Assembly: GCA_031266295.1 (NCBI GenBank)
Contig: JAISBH010000170.1
Span: 1 to 5,281, forward strand
Length of the DNA stretch: 5,281 nt
DNA from: Oscillospiraceae bacterium
GTDB taxonomy: Bacteria; Bacillota; Clostridia; Christensenellales; Aristaeellaceae
Direction: 5' to 3'
In this document: piece by piece, positions 1 through 5,281 of the stretch
How the letters are laid out: each line of letters begins with the position of its first letter
How positions within the stretch are numbered: the stretch's first letter is position 1
Translations under genes and position numbers: made by a program
The notes under the pieces: generated by a model
Told to the model about the DNA's origin: nothing
Seen by the model: only the letters and a program-made list of their open reading frames with translations
Database searches by the model: none

Positions 1-959
1 AGGCGGTGGACGGCGTATCCCTCGCGCTGCGCAAGGGAGGGACGCTGGGCATCGTGGGCGAATCGGGATGCGGCAAGTCGGTAACGGCGTCCGCGATATT
101 CCGTACGCTGCCCTCGTACGCGACTATCACCGGCGACATACTGCTCTATGAGAAGGACGGTCAGCGCCTAAGCCAGCCCGTCAACATCGCTAAACTGAAC
201 CCGGTCGGATCCGAGATACGCTCGATACGCGGCGGCAATATCGCAATGGTATTCCAGGAGCCGATGAAGGCGTTCTCGCCTATTCACACGATAGGCAACC
301 AGATCGTCGAGGCAATACGCCTGCACGTGGAGAGCGACGAGAAGAAGGCGCGGCAAATCGCCATAGACACGCTGGGCCTCGTGGGGATATCCAGCCCAGG
401 GCAGCGTATCGACGAATACCCGCACCAGCTCTCCGGCGGTATGCGCCAGCGCGCGATGATCGCGATGGCGCTGTCATGCAAGCCCGCTATACTGATCGCC
501 GACGAGCCGACCACCGCGCTGGACGTGACCGTTCAGGCTCAAGTGCTGGATCTGATAAACAAGCTTAAGACGGAGATCAACACATCCGTTATATACATAA
601 CGCATGACCTAGGCGTTATCGCAGAGACGAGCGACGACGTCGCCGTTATGTACCTGGGCAAGGTCGTCGAATACTGCGACGTGGATTCATTGTTCCACAA
701 TCCGCGGCACCCATATACCCGCGCGCTGCTGCGATCCATACCTACGGCGGATAAACAGCGCAAGGGGCGGTTCGACTCGATTCGCGGCACCGTGCCGTAT
801 CCGATGAATCTGCCGGAGCGATGCGGGTTTTACGACCGCTGCGATCTGGCGGAGGCGGGGCTGTGCGACAAAACCGCCGCGCCGATGGTCGAGGCCGCGC
901 CGGGACATTTGGTGCGCTGTTTCAAGGCCAAATCGTATATGGCAAAGGAGGTCGTGTGA
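1..959 (+). CDS. Oligopeptide/dipeptide-type ABC transporter ATP-binding protein, OppD/DppD family (5' end truncated by window)
   Basis: One of two cytoplasmic ATPases driving a binding-protein-dependent importer of the peptide/nickel class. The window starts inside the gene. The frame is open at 3-8 (Ala-Val), and the GTG at 6 is the Val of the usual AVDGVSL stretch, not a start; roughly 25-35 N-terminal residues are missing. Counting that Val as residue 1, I see Walker A GESGCGKS at 18-25, Q-loop Gln84 in FQEPM, ABC signature LSGGMRQR at 142-149, Walker B ILIADE at 162-167 with catalytic Glu167, D-loop TALD at 170-173 and switch His200. The C-terminal oligopeptide-transporter domain (NPRHPYTRALL at 232-242) carries Cys273, Cys279, Cys287 and Cys305, the quartet known in DppD-type proteins to bind a [4Fe-4S] cluster. 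All ATPase motifs are intact. The stop overlaps the next start (TGATG). Family is certain; the substrate is not shown and may be an oligosaccharide given the rhamnosidase downstream. Confidence 0.95.
   Translation, partial: AVDGVSLALRKGGTLGIVGESGCGKSVTASAIFRTLPSYATITGDILLYEKDGQRLSQPVNIAKLNPVGSEIRSIRGGNIAMVFQEPMKAFSPIHTIGNQIVEAIRLHVESDEKKARQIAIDTLGLVGISSPGQRIDEYPHQLSGGMRQRAMIAMALSCKPAILIADEPTTALDVTVQAQVLDLINKLKTEINTSVIYITHDLGVIAETSDDVAVMYLGKVVEYCDVDSLFHNPRHPYTRALLRSIPTADKQRKGRFDSIRGTVPYPMNLPERCGFYDRCDLAEAGLCDKTAAPMVEAAPGHLVRCFKAKSYMAKEVV
944..951 (+). promoter_or_regulatory. Ribosome binding site for the OppF-type gene
   Basis: AAAGGAGG lies 7 bases before the ATG at 959, inside the last codons of the upstream ATPase gene. 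It is a near-perfect Shine-Dalgarno sequence. It decides the start, because the reading frame stays open upstream to 821 but those extra 46 residues would overlap the OppD-type gene and have no family counterpart. Confidence 0.85.
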
Positions 960-1981
960 TGCAATCAGCGCCGACACGCCCCGAGCCGGTTAAAGCAGAA
1001 CGGCTGCTGGACGTCAGGGGTATAAAGAAGCACTTCCCGATCACGAAGGGATTCCTCAAGCGCACGGTCGGATACGTCCGCGCCGTAGACGACGTGGATC
1101 TATACATCAACAAGGGCGAGACGCTGGCGCTGGTCGGCGAGTCCGGCTGCGGCAAGACGACGCTGGGACGATGCATACTCCAGGCCATCAAGCCGACCGC
1201 CGGCGAGGTATATTTCACCACGCGCAAGAACGACAAAGTCAACCTGGTCGATCTGCCGTACGACCGTCTGCGCGTGGTTCGCCGCGACATGCAGATGATA
1301 TTCCAAGACCCCTACGCCTCGCTGAACCCGCGCATGACGACGCTTAATATAATAGCGGAGCCGCTAATCTGCCACAACCTGATGAGGGGGAATGAGCTGC
1401 GCGGCTACGTCGGCGAACTGATGGATACGGTCGGGTTGAATCCTTACCATCTGGAACGGTATCCGCACGCGTTCTCCGGCGGGCAGCGTCAGCGCATAGG
1501 GATCGCCCGCGCGCTGGCGACCAAGCCGCGCTTCCTCGTCTGCGACGAGGCGGTATCCGCGCTGGACGTGTCCGTTCAGGCGCAGATACTGAACCTGCTG
1601 ATGGATCTGCAGGAGAGGATGGAGTTATCCTACCTGTTCATATCGCATGACCTGGGCGTAGTCAGCCACATATCCGACCGCGTCGGCGTGATGTATGTCG
1701 GGCATATTGTCGAATTGGCCGACACCCCGACGCTGTTCGACAAGCCCATGCACCCGTATACTCAAGCGCTGCTGTCCGCCAAGCCTGTGGCCGACCCGCG
1801 CCGCAAGTCGCGTCGAATCATGCTAGAGGGCGAGGTGGCCAACCCATCCAAACTGCCCGAGGGATGCCCGTTCCATCCACGCTGCCGCGACGTAATGCCC
1901 GAGTGCAAGACGGTAAAGCCGCAGTGGCGCGAGGTCGAGCCTGAGCATTTCGTCGCGTGCCATAGGGCGCAGAAGGGGTGA
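959..1981 (+). CDS. Oligopeptide/dipeptide-type ABC transporter ATP-binding protein, OppF/DppF family
   Basis: Second ATPase of the importer, expected to form a heterodimer with the preceding OppD-type subunit on the inner face of the membrane. It has 340 residues, a usual length for the family, and is complete. Motifs: Walker A GESGCGKTT at 60-68, Q-loop Gln116 in FQDPYASLNPR, signature FSGGQRQR at 172-179, Walker B FLVCDE at 192-197 with catalytic Glu197, D-loop SALD at 200-203, switch His230. FQDPYASLNPR and DEAVSALDVS are typical of OppF rather than OppD. The C-terminal oligopeptide-transporter domain follows (HPYTQALL at 265-272), with Cys303, Cys309, Cys316 and Cys334 in the Fe-S arrangement known from DppD-type proteins. 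The ATG at 959 is chosen for its strong ribosome site and TGATG overlap, which implies translational coupling. The 3' end overlaps the next gene by 4 bases. The transported solute cannot be read from this subunit. Confidence 0.96.
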   Translation: MQSAPTRPEPVKAERLLDVRGIKKHFPITKGFLKRTVGYVRAVDDVDLYINKGETLALVGESGCGKTTLGRCILQAIKPTAGEVYFTTRKNDKVNLVDLPYDRLRVVRRDMQMIFQDPYASLNPRMTTLNIIAEPLICHNLMRGNELRGYVGELMDTVGLNPYHLERYPHAFSGGQRQRIGIARALATKPRFLVCDEAVSALDVSVQAQILNLLMDLQERMELSYLFISHDLGVVSHISDRVGVMYVGHIVELADTPTLFDKPMHPYTQALLSAKPVADPRRKSRRIMLEGEVANPSKLPEGCPFHPRCRDVMPECKTVKPQWREVEPEHFVACHRAQKG

Positions 1982-2301
1982 CGACTATCTCGCTGGGGAC
2001 GTCGCTGCTTGTGGCCGTCGTTGGACTGGCCGCGATAATGGTCGCCTCGTCGTTCTATTATCGATGGATATTGGAGCGGAGCCTGTTCACACGACTGAAG
2101 GATCTGGATGAGATACGCACGAGCGGACTGCCGCCCGCGCGCTGGCTGCGCAAGGGTAGTCCGCCGGTATGGGATAAACGCACGCTGCGCGGGCTTAAAC
2201 GTCTGCGCAGCTTTGTCAAACGTACGCGCATGGTTGAGAACGAGGATACCCGCGCGCTCGTCATTGACGAGATGAACCAGATCATTGCCAGCAACCGATA
2301 G
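1978..2301 (+). CDS. Small basic single-pass membrane protein, unknown function
   Basis: I do not recognise this 107-residue protein. Residues about 5-27 form one hydrophobic segment (core LLVAVVGLAAIMVA), followed by an aromatic/basic boundary (FYYRWILER). The remaining 75 or so residues are hydrophilic and strongly basic: by hand count the whole protein has 14 Arg and 5 Lys against 10 Asp/Glu. By the positive-inside rule the tail should be cytoplasmic. No cysteine, no lipobox and no recognisable enzymatic motif is present. The start is GTG at 1978, overlapping the upstream stop as GTGA. The AGAAGG just before it is only 1 base away, so translation probably relies on coupling to the OppF-type gene. 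Later in-frame starts (GTG 2011, ATG 2038) would cut into or remove the membrane segment. Its place between transporter and rhamnosidase suggests an accessory role, but that is inference. An over-called ORF is unlikely given the exact overlap and coherent topology. Confidence 0.72.
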   Translation: MTTISLGTSLLVAVVGLAAIMVASSFYYRWILERSLFTRLKDLDEIRTSGLPPARWLRKGSPPVWDKRTLRGLKRLRSFVKRTRMVENEDTRALVIDEMNQIIASNR

Positions 2302-2319
2302 TTCAATAGTTATGACAAC

Positions 2320-2324
2320 AGGAG
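2320..2324 (+). promoter_or_regulatory. Ribosome binding site for the alpha-L-rhamnosidase gene
   Basis: AGGAG sits 9 bases before the ATG at 2334. It supports that start over the out-of-frame ATG at 2326, which is only 1 base from the site and opens a three-codon frame (Met-Pro-Glu-stop). The 32-base gap between genes (2302-2333) shows no convincing promoter or terminator, so the gene is probably read from the upstream operon. Confidence 0.7.
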
Positions 2325-2333
2325 AATGCCAGA

Positions 2334-5021
2334 ATGAGAATAACATCCTGCAAGACCAATCACCTGACCAACCCTCTAGGATTCCAGACGAACGAAGCCG
2401 CGGTAACGTGGGTCGTCGAGGACACTCCGTCCAAGCAGCAGAAGAGCGCCCGCGTTCAAGTCGCCGCCGATCCCGCCATGCGGGACATATTGTGGGACAG
2501 CGGTACTGACACGCGGCTGGACAGCCGCGCGGCGACGCTGCCTATAACAATAGCGCCTCGCACACGCTATTACTGGACTGTATCGGTAGAGGGCGACGCG
2601 GGCGATTCAGCCATATCCGACGTGAATTGGTTTGAGACGGGCAAGATAGACGAACCGTGGACGGCGCAGTGGATCACCCCTCCGTGGACGGATCTATCGA
2701 TTCACCCCTACGTGCGAAAGGAGTTCAGCGCGGCCGGGATCGTCAAGCGCGCTCGAGCGTATATAACGGGGCTTGGACTCTATGAGTTGTATATCAACGG
2801 ACGGCGCATCGGCAATGAAGTTCTTACGCCGGATTGCAATTCATACGACTCATGGGTGCAGTATCAAACATTCGACGTAACCGGCGCGTTGAAGACGGGC
2901 GTTAACGCGTGCGGCGTCATGCTGGGCAACGGCTGGGCGAAGGGGCGGTTCGGCACGTTCGGCAAGAATAACACGCCGTATACGAATCGCTTCTCGCTGA
3001 TCTGCGAGATTCATGTCGAGTATGAGGACGGCACATCCGACATTATCCGCACGGACGAGAGCTGGCGGTGCCATCGCTCGCCCGTCGTGGACAGCGGCAT
3101 ATATGACGGCGAGGCTTACGACGCTCGTTTGGAGATCAATGGCTGGAGCGAACCTGGGCTTGACGACGGTCAATGGGAGGCCGCGCAGCTGTTTGATCCT
3201 TCCGGGCTGGGTAAGCTGACCGACAGACTGTCTCCGCCGGTCAAAGTGATGCGCGAGATCAAGCCCCTCGCGGTAATCACTACGCCTGCAGGCGAAACCG
3301 TGCTGGACATGGGCCAGAACATGGTCGGCTGGCTGCGCTTCCGCGTTAATGAACCGAAGGGGACGCGTATCACAATCAGTCACGGCGAGATACTGCAGCA
3401 CGATTGCTTCTACCGCGATAACCTGCGGGGAGCAAAGGCGCAGTTCGAATACATCGCCGACGGAACCGAGCGGTGGGTCGAGCCGCGGTTCACGTTCTAC
3501 GGATTCAGGTACGCCAAGCTGGAGGGGTTCACGGGCGCGGTATCGGCGGATGATTTCGTCGGCTGCGTGGTATATTCGGCGCTGGATACCATCGGCAGCA
3601 TCGAGACGTCCGATCCCAACGTCAACCAGTTGTTCCAGAACGCGTTATGGAGTCAGATGGACAACTTCCTTGACGTGCCAACGGACTGCCCGCAGCGCGA
3701 CGAGCGCATGGGCTGGACGGGCGACACGGAGGTATTCTCGGGAACGGCGCTGTTCAACATGGACGCGTATCGGTTTTATGTGAAGTTCATGCACGACCTA
3801 TGGCTGGAGCAGGCGCAATGCGAAGGCTTGGTCGCCAGCACGATCCCGACGTTCAGGAAAGATAAGCCGACCGAGGGCGGATTCATACAGGGCGGCGCGT
3901 GTTCCTGGAGCGACTGCGCGACGGTTGTGCCGTGGGAGGCATACCTGCACACGGGCGACCAGGCGATACTCGCCCGCCAGTATACCAGCATGAAGGCATG
4001 GGTAGACTGGGTCACGCGCACGTGTCAAAAGGACGGCACCGGGCTGCTATGGTCGAAAGGATTCCAGTTCGGCGACTGGCTCGCGCTGGACGGCCCGATC
4101 GAGGGAGGGGTGTTCGGCGGCACCGATAACGGCTATCTGGCGTCGGCATACTACCGTTTATCGTCGCTACTGGTATCGAAAGCGGCGGCTGTGCTGGGAT
4201 ACGATGAGGATGCAAAGCAGTATGGCGCGCTGTCCGAATCCATACGCAAGGCCATCGTCGGCGAGTATTTCACGCCGACCGGGAGGCTGGCGCTCAACAA
4301 TCAGACGGCGTATGTTATCGCGCTGCATTTCCAGATCGCGGACGATTGGATGCGCCCGCGCGTGCTGGCGGAGCTGCTCGACCGGCTGACTAAAGACAAC
4401 ATGCACCTGAAAACGGGCTTCATCGGCACGCCGTATCTGTGCCGCGCGCTGACCGATAACGGACGTCCGGGAGCGGCGTACCGACTGTTCCTCAACACCG
4501 ATTACCCCAGTTGGTTGTATGAGGTTTTGATGGGCGCCACGACGATTTGGGAACGCTGGAACAGCGTTCTGCCCGACGGCCTTCTCTCCGGCACCGACAT
4601 GAACTCGCTGAACCATTACGCCTACGGTTCCATCGTCGAATGGATGTACCGCAACATGTGCGGCGTCAATCCGGTTGAGGACGCGCCGGGGTTCAAGAAG
4701 ATCCGCCTTGCACCCCAGCCGAATGAGAAACTGACGTTCGCGCGCGCCAGTGTGAAAACCGCTATGGGCATAGTGTGCTGCGGTTGGAGATTTACTGATA
4801 ACAACGCGCTCGTGGTGGAGACGGAGGTACCCTTTAACTCCGAAGCGGAATTATACTTGCCACACGCGCGCTTGGAAAACATTGACGGCCTGGATGGATT
4901 CAGCGCGGAACAAGTGGACGAGTCCGTGCGGGTCACGCTGGCTGCGGGGCGATATAGCTTTACGTACATGCCGTCAAAGCCGTTCGAGCTGTATCGGCCT
5001 GATGAGCAGTCGCGGCGTTGA
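2334..5021 (+). CDS. Alpha-L-rhamnosidase, glycoside hydrolase family 78, cytoplasmic
   Basis: Inverting glycosidase that releases terminal alpha-L-rhamnose from oligosaccharides or glycosides. The 895-residue protein has the full family layout: N-terminal beta-sandwich (about 1-100), Bac_rhamnosid_N-type domain (about 126-305, with the YELYINGRRIG and LGNGWAKGRFG stretches), concanavalin-like domain (about 310-415, with VLDMGQNMVGWLRF from 323), (alpha/alpha)6 catalytic barrel (about 420-770) and a C-terminal beta domain (about 775-885, PGFKKIRLAPQP from 785). The motif DCPQRDERMGWTGD at 451-464 holds the expected general acid Glu457 and conserved Asp464. GATTIWERW at 734-742 holds the expected general base Glu740. 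Asp581 (GDWL) and His761 (SLNHYAYG) are also family-conserved. All key residues are present, so it should be active. No signal peptide is visible (N-terminus MRITSCKTNH), so it should act on imported substrate, matching the transporter genes upstream. Aglycone or linkage preference cannot be read from the sequence. Confidence 0.97.
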   Translation: MRITSCKTNHLTNPLGFQTNEAAVTWVVEDTPSKQQKSARVQVAADPAMRDILWDSGTDTRLDSRAATLPITIAPRTRYYWTVSVEGDAGDSAISDVNWFETGKIDEPWTAQWITPPWTDLSIHPYVRKEFSAAGIVKRARAYITGLGLYELYINGRRIGNEVLTPDCNSYDSWVQYQTFDVTGALKTGVNACGVMLGNGWAKGRFGTFGKNNTPYTNRFSLICEIHVEYEDGTSDIIRTDESWRCHRSPVVDSGIYDGEAYDARLEINGWSEPGLDDGQWEAAQLFDPSGLGKLTDRLSPPVKVMREIKPLAVITTPAGETVLDMGQNMVGWLRFRVNEPKGTRITISHGEILQHDCFYRDNLRGAKAQFEYIADGTERWVEPRFTFYGFRYAKLEGFTGAVSADDFVGCVVYSALDTIGSIETSDPNVNQLFQNALWSQMDNFLDVPTDCPQRDERMGWTGDTEVFSGTALFNMDAYRFYVKFMHDLWLEQAQCEGLVASTIPTFRKDKPTEGGFIQGGACSWSDCATVVPWEAYLHTGDQAILARQYTSMKAWVDWVTRTCQKDGTGLLWSKGFQFGDWLALDGPIEGGVFGGTDNGYLASAYYRLSSLLVSKAAAVLGYDEDAKQYGALSESIRKAIVGEYFTPTGRLALNNQTAYVIALHFQIADDWMRPRVLAELLDRLTKDNMHLKTGFIGTPYLCRALTDNGRPGAAYRLFLNTDYPSWLYEVLMGATTIWERWNSVLPDGLLSGTDMNSLNHYAYGSIVEWMYRNMCGVNPVEDAPGFKKIRLAPQPNEKLTFARASVKTAMGIVCCGWRFTDNNALVVETEVPFNSEAELYLPHARLENIDGLDGFSAEQVDESVRVTLAAGRYSFTYMPSKPFELYRPDEQSRR

Positions 5022-5065
5022 TGGGGGATATATCGCTTAACGGAAAAATTCGGGGCTGGTTCGCA

Positions 5066-5168
5066 ATGAGGGTTGGGGAATCGGTTGCGTTCCTGAACGC
5101 CCCCTCTGTCGCTGCGGCGACATCTCCCCCTGAGGGGGCGATGAGGGTTGTCGGTTACGTTCCGGAAC
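5066..5168. repeat. Composite intergenic repeat: two direct-repeat copies flanking an inverted repeat
   Basis: Copy 1 (5066-5098) and copy 2 (5141-5168) share ATGAGGGTTG followed by TCGGTTnCGTTCCnGAAC. Copy 1 has five extra bases (GGGAA, 5076-5080), and the aligned 28 bases differ at two positions. Each copy contains its own palindrome: GCGTTC-CT-GAACGC at 5087-5100 and GTTCCGGAAC at 5159-5168. Between them lies the large inverted repeat at 5098-5140. The arrangement resembles the short non-coding interspersed repeats of Clostridia genomes; that resemblance is from memory, not a search. Confidence 0.75.
5098..5140. repeat. Nested palindromic element (long stem enclosing a second hairpin)
   Basis: CGCCCCCTC at 5098-5106 and GAGGGGGCG at 5132-5140 are perfect 9-base complements. 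Inside them, TGTCGC (5107-5112) and GCGACA (5117-5122) form a 6-pair stem with loop TGCG. An alternative local hairpin, CCCCC-TGA-GGGGG at 5126-5138, competes with the outer stem. There is no T-run on either side, so a classical intrinsic terminator is not supported, although the structure could act as an RNA 3'-end stabiliser for the operon transcript. Confidence 0.75.
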
Positions 5169-5184
5169 AGACTATCCAGGTACA

Positions 5185-5269
5185 ACCGGCAGTCCGAAGC
5201 CGGTAGATTGTGTATCACGATGGTCCAGGCGAAGCCTGGTCAGGATTCGAAAGGGCGGATAGCCCTTCG
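5185..5269. repeat. Run of three hairpins, possibly continuing past the window edge
   Basis: Three stems follow closely. ACCGGC/GCCGGT is at 5185-5190 and 5199-5204 with an 8-base loop. CCAGGC/GCCTGG is at 5225-5230 and 5234-5239 with a GAA triloop. CGA-A-AGGGC pairs with GCCCTTCG (5248-5256 with 5262-5269) as eight pairs with one bulged A and loop GGATA. The junctions share GGTC-type words (GGTCCAGG at 5222, GGTCAGG at 5239, GGGTCCGGG at 5272), so the last bases may open a fourth unit cut by the window. No gene is seen in this stretch. Confidence 0.68.
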
Positions 5270-5281
5270 CAGGGTCCGGGA

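Noticed and set aside
821..958. N-terminal extension of the OppF-type gene by 46 residues
   Set aside because: It would overlap the OppD-type gene in another frame, its sequence is Arg/Gly-rich and unlike OppF N-termini, and the strong AAAGGAGG site points to 959.
2326..2337. Three-codon frame ATG-CCA-GAA-TGA whose stop overlaps the rhamnosidase start, a possible leader peptide
   Set aside because: The ATG is only 1 base from the AGGAG site, too close for efficient initiation, while the rhamnosidase ATG has normal spacing.
1762..2346. 194-codon minus-strand frame opposite the OppF-type and small membrane protein genes
   Set aside because: It spans two overlapping + strand genes and has no recognisable motifs. 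It is explained as a shadow frame.
5066..5168. Possible CRISPR array from the spaced direct repeats
   Set aside because: Only two copies of unequal length (33 and 28 bases), the intervening DNA is itself a perfect inverted repeat rather than a unique spacer, and no cas gene is present.
5018..5206. 62-codon open frame directly after the rhamnosidase, with its ATG at 5021 overlapping the stop as TGATG
   Set aside because: It has no ribosome site, and most of its length translates the palindromic repeat (LNAPSVAAATSPPEG-type reading). The peptide has low-complexity character and no recognisable family. The overlap looks coincidental.
4622..5218. 198-codon minus-strand frame opposite the rhamnosidase 3' end
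   Set aside because: It lies almost wholly opposite conserved GH78 coding sequence and shows no protein family features. It is a shadow frame of GC-rich coding DNA.

Overview
The window is a GC-rich bacterial segment (three hand-counted lines gave 52, 67 and 73% G+C) with every gene on the + strand. Strong AGGAGG-type ribosome sites, tight gene overlaps and the style of the 3' intergenic repeats suggest a Gram-positive, Firmicutes/Clostridia-like organism. That assignment is inference. One compositional oddity is that ATA is the commonest isoleucine codon in both ATPase genes (22 of 42 Ile codons) despite the GC-rich background.

Layout: (1) 1-959, the truncated 5' end of an OppD/DppD-type ABC transporter ATPase. 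(2) 959-1981, its OppF/DppF-type partner, joined by a TGATG stop/start overlap. (3) 1978-2301, an unrecognised 107-residue basic protein with one N-terminal membrane helix, joined by a 4-base GTGA overlap. (4) 2334-5021, an intact 895-residue glycoside hydrolase family 78 alpha-L-rhamnosidase with no signal peptide, starting 32 bases after the small gene. (5) 5022-5281, non-coding DNA packed with palindromes: two direct-repeat copies flanking a long inverted repeat, then a run of three more hairpins up to the window edge.

The four genes look like the end of one operon whose permease and solute-binding genes would lie upstream, outside the window. The likely joint role is import of a small rhamnose-containing oligosaccharide or glycoside by a transporter of the 'peptide/nickel' class, energised by the two ATPases, followed by removal of terminal L-rhamnose in the cytoplasm. 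The substrate is inferred from neighbourhood; the ATPases alone would be called oligopeptide-type.

I do not see a wholly new system here. The items most worth a second look are the small membrane protein embedded in the operon, the hairpin-rich repeat region at the 3' end, and the transporter-rhamnosidase pairing.
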